The notes: generated by a model not told the origin, from the letters alone. Positions 1-6,119 are shown, counted from the first letter of the stretch. The stretch: DNA of 10,041 nucleotides from Candidatus Methylomirabilota bacterium (GCA_022615475.1 JAKEGQ010000039.1:1-10041), one strand, 5' to 3'. Translations and numbers: made by a program.

Positions 1-50
1 TGCCGTGAGTTTGCCCAAGGGCCTGTCCTGAGTTCATCGAAGGGCTGCCC
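1..50. repeat. Possible dispersed intergenic repeat fragment
   Basis: The minus strand reads CCCTTCGATGAACTCAGGAC at about positions 26-45. I recognise this as very like a short dispersed element seen between genes in many environmental genomes (core CCCTTCG...CTCAGG). It lies just downstream of the ada stop codon and outside any gene. Only one copy is visible in this window, so the repeat status rests on recall and not on a second copy here. The remainder up to position 102 is GC-rich, with no gene I can support. Confidence 0.4.
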
Positions 51-102
51 TGGCGCAGCGACGCCCCGAGCCCCCTGGCCGCGCTGGCCGCCACCGACGC
101 GA

Positions 103-1182
103 TCAGTCCGCCGAACCCGCCTCGGCGTGCATGCGTTCCCTGTCCAGCACGGCGCGCTTGCGCTCTACACCCCACCGGTAGCCGCCGAGTTTCCCGTCGG
201 ATTTCACGACCCGATGGCACGGCACGACCACGGCGACCGGGTTGGTCGCACAGGCCCGTGCCACGGCCCGCACGGCTCGAGGCTCCCCGATCGCCGCGGC
301 GATTTGGGCATACGAGCGAGTCTGTCCGTACGGAATCTCGCGCAGGGCGTCCCACACCCGCGACTGGAAGGCCGTCGCCCGCACGTCGATCGGCAGGTCG
401 AGGCGCCGCGGCCCGGAGTGCCCCAAATGAGCGCGAATGGCGTTCACGGTTGACCGGAGCCTCCCATCCGAGCGAACGAGGGCGGCCCGCGGGTATTCCG
501 CGCGCAGCCCCCGCACGAGCGCCGCGTCCTCGCCGAAGTAGACCGCGCACACACCCCGCGGCGTGCCGGCGACGAGCATCCGACCGATTGGGCTATCCGT
601 CACGGTGTATGCGATCCGTTCAGCCTCACCACCGCGTTTGTACGCTCCAGGTGCCATGCCGAGTTGCTGGCCCGCTTTCTCGTACAGGCCACGGCTGGAC
701 CCGTAGCCGGCGTCGTACATCGCCCCGGTTACGCTGCGACCCTGTTTGAGCCCCGCCTTGAAGCGTTGGAGACGCTGCAGAGCCGCGTACTGCTTGGGGC
801 TCAGGCCAGTGGCCCGCCGGAACAGGCGCTGGAGGTGAGAGGCGCTGAGGCCCACCGTCTCACTGAGCTCGGCGAGCGAGGGGGGCACCTCACCCGTATC
901 CAGTAGCTGCAGGATGTGCGCGACCACCCGTTGCTGGGAGCTGACCTCCTCTGGGCGGCAGCGCAGACAGGGCCGGAAGTCGGCTCGCTCTGCCGAGGCG
1001 ATGTCTTCAAAGAACGTGACCTGCGCGCGCAAGGGGCGTCGCGACGGGCAGGTGGGGCGACAGTAGATACCGGTGGACTGTACCGCATAGTAGAACGCGC
1101 CATCCGCCGAAGCGTCACGGGAGAGGACCGCCTTCCAGCGTGCATCGTCGGTCGAATAGGTTTTCGGCTCAGTCTTCTTCAT
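103..1182 (-). CDS. ada: Bifunctional Ada: methylphosphotriester/O6-methylguanine-DNA methyltransferase and AraC-type activator
   Basis: Cytosolic repair protein that removes methyl groups from DNA phosphotriesters and O6-methylguanine by irreversible transfer to its own cysteines; in the family, the N-terminally methylated form activates its own regulon. The 359 residues match the E. coli length (354). The N-terminal Ada zinc domain has Cys41, Cys45, Cys72 and Cys75 (GIYCRPTC and PCLRC), an almost constant offset from the E. coli cysteines 38/42/69/72. An AraC helix-turn-helix region follows at about 84-185 (SASHLQRLFRRATGLSP). The C-terminal methyltransferase domain ends in PCHRVV with acceptor Cys322. 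The frame stays open 18 codons further upstream, but the ATG at 1182 is preceded by AGGAGGTG at proper spacing, so I chose it. It lies about 80 bases after the selenoprotein gene on the same strand and is probably co-transcribed with it. Function is very secure. Confidence 0.97.
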   Translation of the reverse strand: MKKTEPKTYSTDDARWKAVLSRDASADGAFYYAVQSTGIYCRPTCPSRRPLRAQVTFFEDIASAERADFRPCLRCRPEEVSSQQRVVAHILQLLDTGEVPPSLAELSETVGLSASHLQRLFRRATGLSPKQYAALQRLQRFKAGLKQGRSVTGAMYDAGYGSSRGLYEKAGQQLGMAPGAYKRGGEAERIAYTVTDSPIGRMLVAGTPRGVCAVYFGEDAALVRGLRAEYPRAALVRSDGRLRSTVNAIRAHLGHSGPRRLDLPIDVRATAFQSRVWDALREIPYGQTRSYAQIAAAIGEPRAVRAVARACATNPVAVVVPCHRVVKSDGKLGGYRWGVERKRAVLDRERMHAEAGSAD

Positions 1183-1191
1183 CGCGTGTGT

Positions 1192-1199
1192 CACCTCCT
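1192..1199 (-). promoter_or_regulatory. Ribosome binding site of ada
   Basis: The minus strand has AGGAGGTG ending 9 bases before the ATG at 1182. This decides the start against the longer open frame that begins at 1236. Confidence 0.75.
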
Positions 1200-1263
1200 G
1201 CGGGTAAAGATAGTCAGCCCTCGGGAGGCACACCATCCGATTCTTGCGCTCAAAAAGATTTTC

Positions 1264-1863
1264 TCAGGAGCCTGGGGCGAGCCGGGCCAACGCCGTCGCG
1301 AAGACCGCCAGAGGCGCGGCCCCCTCAATGCGCTCCTCGCCGATGATGATCGTGGGGACCGCCTCGACTTGGTGCCGGTCCACCGCCTCGAGGTGCTCCT
1401 CGTAGACCGCCTCCTTCACCGTGGGGTCCTTGAGATCGACCCTGAAGCGGTGAAGATCAAGACCACACGCGGCTGCCGCCTCTTCCAGGACGGATCGGTC
1501 ACTGATATCGCGGTTGTCAACCAGGAAGGCGCGAAAGACAGCAAAGTGGAAGGCGTCCGAGGCCTCGGCTCCCTGGCGCCTGGCCGCCTGAGCGGCCTCG
1601 AGCGCCGGAATGCTTGACCCGGGATACCGCTCGCCCTTCACCCAGAGACGGATCCCCAGGGAGGGCTCCGCCGCCCCAGCCCGCTGCCAGTGGCCCCGCC
1701 GCTCGCTGGAGAAGCTGGGGAAGGCTGCCGGTTCAGGCTTGAGGATATAGCCGACTCGCCGGAGGGACACTCGTCGGCTGAGGCGTGTCAGGACGGTGTC
1801 GAGCCGCACCTCGGCCACGAAGCACCAGGGTCAGAGATAATCAAAGACCACCAGAATCGACAC
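1264..1863 (-). CDS. DsbA/FrnE-like thiol oxidoreductase, predicted selenoprotein (Sec at in-frame TGA 1831-1833)
   Basis: Predicted thioredoxin-fold disulfide oxidoreductase of the DsbA/FrnE group, 199 residues if the TGA at 1833-1831 is read as selenocysteine. The N-terminus is V-S-I-L-V-V-F-D-Y-L, then TGA, then P-W-C-F-V-A-E-V-R-L. This is the family's first strand plus its CPWC motif, with the first Cys (residue 11) replaced by UGA and Cys14 intact. The rest of the fold is intact: a helical middle, the FrnE-like FRAFLVDNRDISD stretch (about 110-122), and the cis-proline loop VEAVPTIIIG with Pro170. The only usable start upstream is GTG 1863, 33 bases after the stop of the preceding gene, with a weak ribosome site (CGGGAA), so translational coupling is possible. 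A bacterial SECIS-like hairpin follows the UGA (1795-1826). The final stop is an ordinary TGA at 1264-1266. Without recoding, translation could only begin at GTG 1818, after the active site. No signal peptide is seen, so it is probably cytosolic like FrnE. Alternatives are a nonsense mutation or a sequencing error. Confidence 0.85.
1795..1826 (-). promoter_or_regulatory. Predicted bacterial SECIS element
   Basis: Counting the U of UGA as 1, the mRNA pairs GGUG (8-11) with CACC (36-39), UCG (14-16) with CGA (33-35), G18 with U32, and GCCG (19-22) with CGGC (28-31). This closes a five-base loop AGGUG (23-27). U17 is bulged on the 5' side. The loop starts 19 bases after the UGA and has G as its second base, as bacterial SECIS models require. 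The bulged U and the AGGU in the loop resemble the SelB-binding hairpin of E. coli fdhF. I folded it by eye only. Confidence 0.75.
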
Positions 1864-1896
1864 GCGTCGTTCCCGCGCTGCGGAGCGGTCAGCACG

Positions 1897-2544
1897 TTAC
1901 CGCCCGGCGTCCCGGAGTTGGCGCCGGAGCGCTGCGATTTGCCCTTCCCGCTCCTTGAGGACCTGGGTGAGCTCGTGGACCTCCGCGGCCTGCTCCGCCT
2001 GGAGCAGATTGACTCGCTTGAGCTCCTCCTCGCGGGCCCGGAGTTCGGCCTGGAGCTTCTTCTGCTCTTCCATCAAGCGCTGACCGGTCCCCTGCCACGT
2101 GCGCAGGTTCTTCTCCAGCTCCTGAAGCTTTGCCTCCCGATCCTTGAGCGTCCGCTCGACACTCTCCAGTCGGCGATCCAGCTTTTCCTTGTCCCCCTGG
2201 AGGACCTTGAGGTTCCCCTCCAGTTTCTTGGACTCGCCCTGGAGCGTGGCGAACTGGGTCTTTAATGTCTCTCGTTCCTGGCGGGTCTTGGTCAACTCCT
2301 TCTGCAGGCCTTGCACCTCACCCGTGAGCTTCTCTCGGGTCTCCGCGGCCTTCTTGGCCTCTTTCGCCTGCTTTGCCTCGGTAAGCTCATGGACCTCGGT
2401 GACGCCCTCGATCTCTGCCGTGAGCCGAGTCGTCTTCTCGGTAAGCTGGGTGATCTGCTCGATCGCCTTGTAGTACCGGTAGCCCAGGACGCCCACGACC
2501 GCACAGGCCACAATGAGTACCACCCATGTCACCGTGTCTCGCAT
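1897..2544 (-). CDS. Membrane-anchored coiled-coil protein of unknown function
   Basis: 215 residues. The N-terminal segment TWVVLIVACAVVGVLGY (about 6-22) is a single membrane helix or uncleaved signal anchor, with no lipobox. Nearly all the rest (about 28-210) is charged, Leu/Lys/Glu/Gln-rich heptad sequence typical of a long parallel coiled coil. This suggests a rod projecting from the membrane, probably to the periplasm. The ATG at 2544 follows GGAGGAG closely. A promoter-like pair lies just upstream, and the next gene (the predicted selenoprotein) starts 33 bases after its stop in the same frame, so the two are likely co-transcribed. Coiled-coil sequence makes homology-based naming unreliable; I do not recognise a specific family. 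Confidence 0.8.
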   Translation of the reverse strand: MRDTVTWVVLIVACAVVGVLGYRYYKAIEQITQLTEKTTRLTAEIEGVTEVHELTEAKQAKEAKKAAETREKLTGEVQGLQKELTKTRQERETLKTQFATLQGESKKLEGNLKVLQGDKEKLDRRLESVERTLKDREAKLQELEKNLRTWQGTGQRLMEEQKKLQAELRAREEELKRVNLLQAEQAAEVHELTQVLKEREGQIAALRRQLRDAGR

Positions 2545-2561
2545 GGCTCCTCCAGGGCCGC

Positions 2562-2590
2562 ATCTTAAGCCCCGGCTTTTCGAAGGGCAA
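2562..2590 (-). promoter_or_regulatory. Sigma70-like promoter for the coiled-coil/selenoprotein/ada unit
   Basis: On the minus strand, TTGCCC (2590-2585) and TAAGAT (2567-2562) are separated by 17 bases. Transcription would start about 10 bases before the ATG at 2544, leaving just room for the ribosome site. This was found by eye and the consensus match is moderate. Confidence 0.4.
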
Positions 2591-2630
2591 GCCCTTTCTC
2601 ACGCCCTGATTCATCCCCCAGCATTTTTCC

Positions 2631-2658
2631 TTGCGCGCGGAGGTCAGATATATATACT
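2631..2658 (+). promoter_or_regulatory. Sigma70-like promoter for the plus-strand small-protein genes
   Basis: TTGCGC (2631-2636) and TATACT (2653-2658) are separated by 16 bases, within an AT-rich TATATATACT run that stands out against the GC-rich surroundings. It would drive the possible micro-ORF and the lipoprotein gene. Confidence 0.45.
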
Positions 2659-2694
2659 GTCACTCCACAGACGAGACGAAAGGGGGTGATCCGC

Positions 2695-2769
2695 GTGCGG
2701 GCCCAGAAGCCAGGCGAGAAGAAGCCAATGCCGCCACCGCCAAAGGGGCCGGGACCGAGGAAGCCCTAG
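2695..2769 (+). CDS. Possible proline/lysine-rich micropeptide (24 residues)
   Basis: A short frame starts at GTG 2695 and ends at TAG 2767-2769. It is preceded by AGGGGGTGAT, which resembles a strong Shine-Dalgarno site 5 to 10 bases upstream. The peptide is basic and proline-rich (MRAQKPGEKKP, then a run of four prolines, ending PGPRKP). An in-frame GTG at 2686 overlaps the ribosome site and is less likely. It sits directly downstream of a promoter-like pair. Low complexity and short length mean it could be chance; I know no family for it. Confidence 0.35.
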   Translation: MRAQKPGEKKPMPPPPKGPGPRKP

Positions 2770-2854
2770 ACGACATCGTCTCATACCGCATTGTGAGCGA
2801 AGCATCGCCCGACAAACGTGATTCCCCACCGGGATCCCGGACATGGAGCAAAGC

Positions 2855-3157
2855 ATGACACAAAGGATAGCAGGAAGCCTTTTAGTCCTCACCCTCTTCC
2901 TGATCGCGGGCTGCGGCCAAGAACTCCAGAAGGAGAATGAGGCCCTCAAGGCCCAAATCAAGACGGCAGAAGAGGAGAATGTCTCCCTGAAGGGGAAGCT
3001 CCAGTCCCTCGAGGCGGAAAAGAGCACCCTGAGTACAACCGTTGAAGGCCTGCAGAAGCAGGTCGCCGAGCTGGAGAAGGGCCTTGAGGCGGCCAAGAAG
3101 GCTGCGCCGGCCGCCAAGGTGCCACCTGCCAAGTCGCCAGCCACCAAGCCGAAATAA
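2855..3157 (+). CDS. Small coiled-coil lipoprotein
   Basis: 100 residues. The signal peptide (MTQRIAGSLLVLTLF) ends in the lipobox L-I-A-G-C, so Cys20 should be lipidated after cleavage by signal peptidase II. Residues about 22-85 form a continuous heptad coiled coil. The tail is Ala/Pro/Lys-rich (about 86-100) and ends in lysine. Overall shape resembles Lpp-like envelope lipoproteins, but I see no sequence identity that would justify that name. An in-frame ATG lies at 2843, but GGAG at 2845-2848 is correctly placed for the ATG at 2855, and the resulting signal peptide is cleaner. Its job is probably structural at the cell envelope (inference). A small secreted protein follows on the same strand. 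Confidence 0.85.
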   Translation: MTQRIAGSLLVLTLFLIAGCGQELQKENEALKAQIKTAEEENVSLKGKLQSLEAEKSTLSTTVEGLQKQVAELEKGLEAAKKAAPAAKVPPAKSPATKPK

Positions 3158-3169
3158 GAAATAAGGGGA

Positions 3170-3206
3170 GGACCACCCTCTCGCTGGGAACAGAGGGAGG
3201 GGGTCC
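3170..3206 (+). other. Intercistronic hairpin
   Basis: GGACC (3170-3174) pairs with GGTCC (3202-3206) and CCCTCT (3176-3181) with AGAGGG (3192-3197), around a ten-base loop. No T-run follows, so it is not a classic intrinsic terminator. It could set the relative amounts of the lipoprotein and secreted-protein mRNAs. Confidence 0.4.
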
Positions 3207-3256
3207 GTCCGTCTAGAACCATGGAGGACACCCAGTTGGGAACCCTACCCAGGAGA

Positions 3257-3264
3257 GGAGGTGA
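3257..3264 (+). promoter_or_regulatory. Ribosome binding site of the small secreted protein
   Basis: AGGAGGTG is a near-perfect Shine-Dalgarno site. It places the start at GTG 3270 and not at GTG 3261, which lies inside the site itself. Confidence 0.75.
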
Positions 3265-3269
3265 TACCT

Positions 3270-3518
3270 GTGAAGAAGGCACTCATCGCGTTCTTCGTCG
3301 CCCTCGTGTTTGCGGTTGGCATGGCGATCGCCCCGGCATGGGCCGCCACTGCCGCAGAGCTCTCCAAGCAGTGCGCGGATGCGCTGAAGAAGACCCCGAA
3401 TAAGGATGCCGCGGCGCTCTGCAGCGAGGGGGACAAGCTCCTCAAGGAAGGCAAGACTGAGGAGGCGGCAAAGAAGCTGCAGGCGGGCGTGGACAAGCTC
3501 AAGCCTGCGACGAAGTAG
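3270..3518 (+). CDS. Small secreted helical protein, unknown function
   Basis: 82 residues from GTG 3270. The start MKKALIAFFVALVFAVG is a textbook Sec signal peptide, with likely cleavage after A-W-A (residue 25). The mature part is about 57 residues, helical and Lys/Ala-rich, with two cysteines (Cys35, Cys51) that could form a disulfide. The stretch EGDKLLKEGKTEEAAKKLQAG resembles part of a TPR-like helix pair, so a small protein-binding module is possible. It lies 112 bases after the lipoprotein gene with a hairpin between them and a terminator-like hairpin after it. I do not recognise a family. Periplasmic location is well supported; function is unknown. Confidence 0.8.
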   Translation: MKKALIAFFVALVFAVGMAIAPAWAATAAELSKQCADALKKTPNKDAAALCSEGDKLLKEGKTEEAAKKLQAGVDKLKPATK

Positions 3519-3530
3519 TCGGCCTAGCCA

Positions 3531-3559
3531 GGGGGGGGAGGGGGAAGTTCCCTCCCCCT
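3531..3559 (+). terminator. Rho-independent-like terminator
   Basis: A G-rich arm (3531-3546) pairs imperfectly with TTCCCTCCCCC (3548-3558), followed by the pyrimidine-rich, T-containing CATTTCTTCTCT. It lies between the end of the secreted-protein gene and the end of the convergent flavin-reductase gene and suits plus-strand transcripts. Confidence 0.6.
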
Positions 3560-3583
3560 CATTTCTTCTCTATCACCCCCGGG

Positions 3584-4471
3584 TCACCAGACTTCCGCCT
3601 TGAAGCTGGCGGGCATCCTCGTCTGCTCGAACCCGCGCCGAAGTTGCGATTCCGCCGTCTCATTCCCACACATCCTCACGTGCCTGCCTTCAATATCGGA
3701 CACGACTCGGACGAGAGGATCCAGATTGATTCTCTCCTGTCCATCGGCGCCCGCCTCGGCCTTGACGATGCGCCCCCGCGTGTACGGCCAATCCTCGGGC
3801 CATTCGCGGGTCAAGACGGGATGATATCGGAAATTCTCCGCGTACTTCTTTTCGAGGCCCAGCCATTCCTGGTGAGACATCAATTGTCTCGGATTCTTCA
3901 CGCTCACAATCAGGACGTAGTGCGCTCCTGGATGTTTCCGTGTTCGCCCGAAATTCAGCGCGGCGAGATACCGGACGTGGGCAAAGAGGGGAGTCACGCC
4001 GGTCGAGAACCCAATACCAAGAAACTTCTTGTCGAGCCACCAGTCATCGGGTTCCAGCTTGAGACTCTGGTTCTCATCCTTGATCCGGTGTTCGTACACG
4101 ATTAATGTGGTCCCATCACCATTGAATTCGACCCGCACGTTGATCTTGTCCCCGACCTTCACCCCGTCAGTTTGCCACCAAACGGACGTGTCCGCCTTCG
4201 GATCGTGTGTATCGTTAATGATGGTCTGGAGGATTCGATGCTCGGTGAGGGCGCAGTTGGAACGAGTATAGAGACGCTTTTGGAGCTTTTGTGTCCGCGC
4301 GCCGAAAGGCTCTGCCAGAAACGCGGTGCCCGGCCGCATTTCATCGAAAACCGGGTACATCCGGCCATCGACTTCAAAGGAGTGGGGCATTCGTATCTCA
4401 ACGACCCGGATCTCTTTGGGATCGACGTTATCGAGACGACTCACTTCCGCTGGGACGAAGATGACAGCCAT
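3584..4471 (-). CDS. Ferredoxin-NADP(+) reductase-like FAD/NAD(P)-binding oxidoreductase
   Basis: 295 residues, the usual size for a plant-type FNR-fold flavoprotein, which moves electrons between NAD(P)H and a one-electron carrier such as ferredoxin or flavodoxin. The N-terminal beta-barrel (about 1-135) has the flavin motif R-L-Y-T-R-S-N at 66-72, corresponding to the family RxYS/T. The nucleotide domain has GIGFSTGVTP (152-161), matching the GTGxGIAP pyrophosphate loop. Near the C-terminus, MCGN (267-270) matches the conserved CGN motif, and the protein ends in an aromatic residue (EVW), as many FNRs do. There are no Fe-S cysteine clusters and no fused ferredoxin domain, so the partner is separate and not in this window. 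The ATG at 4471 has GAGGG upstream. It follows the UDG gene by 84 bases. The family is secure; the physiological partner is unknown. Confidence 0.85.
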   Translation of the reverse strand: MAVIFVPAEVSRLDNVDPKEIRVVEIRMPHSFEVDGRMYPVFDEMRPGTAFLAEPFGARTQKLQKRLYTRSNCALTEHRILQTIINDTHDPKADTSVWWQTDGVKVGDKINVRVEFNGDGTTLIVYEHRIKDENQSLKLEPDDWWLDKKFLGIGFSTGVTPLFAHVRYLAALNFGRTRKHPGAHYVLIVSVKNPRQLMSHQEWLGLEKKYAENFRYHPVLTREWPEDWPYTRGRIVKAEAGADGQERINLDPLVRVVSDIEGRHVRMCGNETAESQLRRGFEQTRMPASFKAEVW

Positions 4472-4555
4472 GATCTACCCTCTTCCTTTGAAGGAGTCCT
4501 CTCCTCTACGTGTCGAGCTCGCTGCGCAAGGATCGGCGACGCAAGGATGCAACGC

Positions 4556-5305
4556 TCATACCGGATTCTCTTTCTTAGACAGGAGGCGGCGGGCTTCTCT
4601 AAAAATGGCATGAAACATAGGTCGCGTCAAGCGGCGGGTCAGGGTGTTCTGCTGACTCGGATGATAGGAGGCCAGCATGGTCAGCCCTCGGCCGAGGCGG
4701 ACCCGGGCGCCGTGGGCGAACCGAGGCCGGGGCCTCGGCAATGCGATCCCAGTTTCCTCACACACTTTGAGGAAGGCGTCGAACGCGATCCGCCCGAGGG
4801 TGACCACCACTTGGAGCCTGGGCAAGAGCCCCACCTCTCGCACAAGATAGGGCCGGCAGTTTTCGAGCTCCCGGCGTGTCGGGCGGTTTTGCGGCGGGGG
4901 ACATCTGAGCGCCGCGGTCACATAGCAGTCAGTGAGCTTCAGGCCGTCCCCCCGAGCAATCGAGAACGGTTGGTTGGCGAAGCCAAACGTGTGGAGGGCC
5001 TGGTAGAGCCACTCCCCGCTCCGATCGCCGGTAAAGATCCGACCCGTCCTGTTCCCTCCGTGCGCGGCAGGGGCCAAGCCCACGAGCAGTAAGGCGGCCT
5101 CGGGGTCCCCAAAGCCAGGTATCGGTCTTCCCCAGTATTCCCAGTCACGGTAGCGGCGGACCTTCTGGGCCGCCACCTGCTCCCGGTGCCGGGTGAGCCG
5201 CGGGCATCGCGTGCAGTGAACCACCTCGGCCTGCAGCCTGGCCAGGGCGCGCCAATCGCTCGAGCGTTTTCGCATCGGTCCCCCGCCTCGGGCCCTGTGC
5301 TTCAT
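4556..5305 (-). CDS. Type-5 uracil-DNA glycosylase (UDGb)
   Basis: Base-excision repair enzyme that removes uracil, and in this family often other deaminated bases, from DNA. Up to 249 residues. The type-5 signature is clear: GLAPAAHGGNRTGRIFTGD (76-94) for the catalytic pocket and HPSQQNTLTRRLT (215-227) for the second active-site loop. Cys31, Cys34, Cys135 and Cys150 are placed to bind the family's 4Fe-4S cluster. The acidic or Asn water-activating residue of type-4 enzymes is replaced by Ala in GLAPA, as expected for type 5. The ATG at 5305 lies two bases after the PP2C stop; ATG 5275 with GGGGGA before it is a possible shorter start that loses no motif. Probably co-transcribed with the phosphatase upstream. 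Confidence 0.94.
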   Translation of the reverse strand: MKHRARGGGPMRKRSSDWRALARLQAEVVHCTRCPRLTRHREQVAAQKVRRYRDWEYWGRPIPGFGDPEAALLLVGLAPAAHGGNRTGRIFTGDRSGEWLYQALHTFGFANQPFSIARGDGLKLTDCYVTAALRCPPPQNRPTRRELENCRPYLVREVGLLPRLQVVVTLGRIAFDAFLKVCEETGIALPRPRPRFAHGARVRLGRGLTMLASYHPSQQNTLTRRLTRPMFHAIFREARRLLSKKENPV

Positions 5306-5307
5306 AT

Positions 5308-6081
5308 CTATCGGGTGTTCCCCTTTTCAAATTCGATCACCAGAATCGTCAGATTGTCTGTCCCGCCCCTGGCCAGGACTTCGTCGCGCAACGCCTCACC
5401 ACCCTCCCGAGCCCCGGAGCTCTTGAGGAGGATCCGTGCGATCTCATCTCCCCCGCAGACATCGAAGAGGCCGTCGCAGGCCACCACGAGAAATCGATCG
5501 TCTGCACTGAGCCGCCGCTCTCCCACAGTCGGGACAGCCATCACTCCGATGGAACGAAAATAGCTGTCGCCGAAGCTCCGGGTCGGCATGAGCCCCCGGA
5601 GGCCCCGGACCACATATCCGCCCTCGACCTGTCCCCCTGCCCTAATGATCCGGGACCGCTCCGAAGGATCGTCCACCCGGTGGGGGCGGGTGAGGGGGAC
5701 CCCTTTTGCACCCACGAGGAGAATCTCCGCATCCCCCACGTGGGCGAAGTGGAGTTCGTCCTTCCGGAAGAAGATTGTGGCCGCCGTGGTTCCGCTGTCC
5801 ATGCCTTCGAGCCGCTCCTCTACTGAGCGGTACGCCTGCCGGAATGCCTCGATTGGTCGCAGCCCAGCGTCGAGTGCCTCGAAAAAGGTCGGATGGAGTG
5901 ATGCCGCCACGATCTCTGCCGCCTCCAGCCCCCCATGACCGTCGTAGACCCCACCGAAGAGGCCGATCTCCGGACGGATCTCGACGACATGGCGGTCCTC
6001 CATGCTGCGTCGCAGGCCGATATCCGAGACGTGATGGACGGCCCGAATGCGGGCAGTGGCCGGATCGGGCTGGCTCGGCAT
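5308..6081 (-). CDS. PP2C-family protein serine/threonine phosphatase
   Basis: 257-residue, soluble, single-domain Mg/Mn-dependent phosphatase of the PPM/PP2C family (bacterial PrpC/Stp type). The motifs appear in order: SDIGLRRSMEDR (19-30), GVYDGHGG (44-51, metal ligand Asp47), SGTTA (96-100), AHVGDAE (113-119), DPSE (138-141), TRSFGDS (167-173), ACDGLFDV (201-208, metal ligand Asp203) and GGTDNLTILV (239-248, metal ligand Asp242). All key residues are present, so it should be active. No kinase gene is visible in the window to pair with it. The ATG at 6081 has GAGGG five bases upstream. Its stop is two bases from the start of the UDG gene, indicating a shared mRNA. Confidence 0.95.
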   Translation of the reverse strand: MPSQPDPATARIRAVHHVSDIGLRRSMEDRHVVEIRPEIGLFGGVYDGHGGLEAAEIVAASLHPTFFEALDAGLRPIEAFRQAYRSVEERLEGMDSGTTAATIFFRKDELHFAHVGDAEILLVGAKGVPLTRPHRVDDPSERSRIIRAGGQVEGGYVVRGLRGLMPTRSFGDSYFRSIGVMAVPTVGERRLSADDRFLVVACDGLFDVCGGDEIARILLKSSGAREGGEALRDEVLARGGTDNLTILVIEFEKGNTR

Positions 6082-6119
6082 TGGTCCCTCGGGAAGGCGC
6101 GAATCGTAGGTCCCTGTCG

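Larger units (their letters stand above)
2545..2854. other. Intergenic region between divergent transcription units
   Basis: About 310 bases separate the minus-strand coiled-coil gene from the plus-strand lipoprotein gene. It holds back-to-back promoter-like pairs (2562-2590 for the minus strand, 2631-2658 for the plus strand), a possible proline-rich micro-ORF (2695-2769), and a perfect 12-base palindrome CCGGGATCCCGG at 2829-2840 just ahead of the lipoprotein ribosome site. I see no RNA gene. Confidence 0.6.

Noticed and set aside
916..1617. Plus-strand open frame of 233 codons
   Set aside because: It lies opposite ada and the selenoprotein, has no ribosome site worth noting and no recognisable domain; a shadow of GC-rich coding sequence.
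1831..1833. In-frame TGA read as a nonsense mutation making the oxidoreductase a pseudogene
   Set aside because: The rest of the frame and all fold motifs are intact, the stop hits exactly the catalytic Cys position, it is TGA and not TAA or TAG, and a SECIS-like hairpin follows. A sequencing error cannot be fully excluded.
2570..2600. Small inverted repeats (AAGCC/GGCTT, AAGGG/CCCTT) as a terminator
   Set aside because: The stems are short with tiny loops, no transcript ends here on the plus strand, and they overlap the promoter-like pair of the minus-strand unit.
2644..3282. Minus-strand 212-codon frame opposite the lipoprotein gene
   Set aside because: The plus-strand genes here have a lipobox, a signal peptide and strong ribosome sites; the antisense frame has no coherent fold signal.
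4172..5092. Long plus-strand open frame of about 306 codons
   Set aside because: It is antisense to the flavin reductase and uracil-DNA glycosylase genes, both with clear family motifs, and its own protein is Arg/Pro/Gly-rich without any motif.
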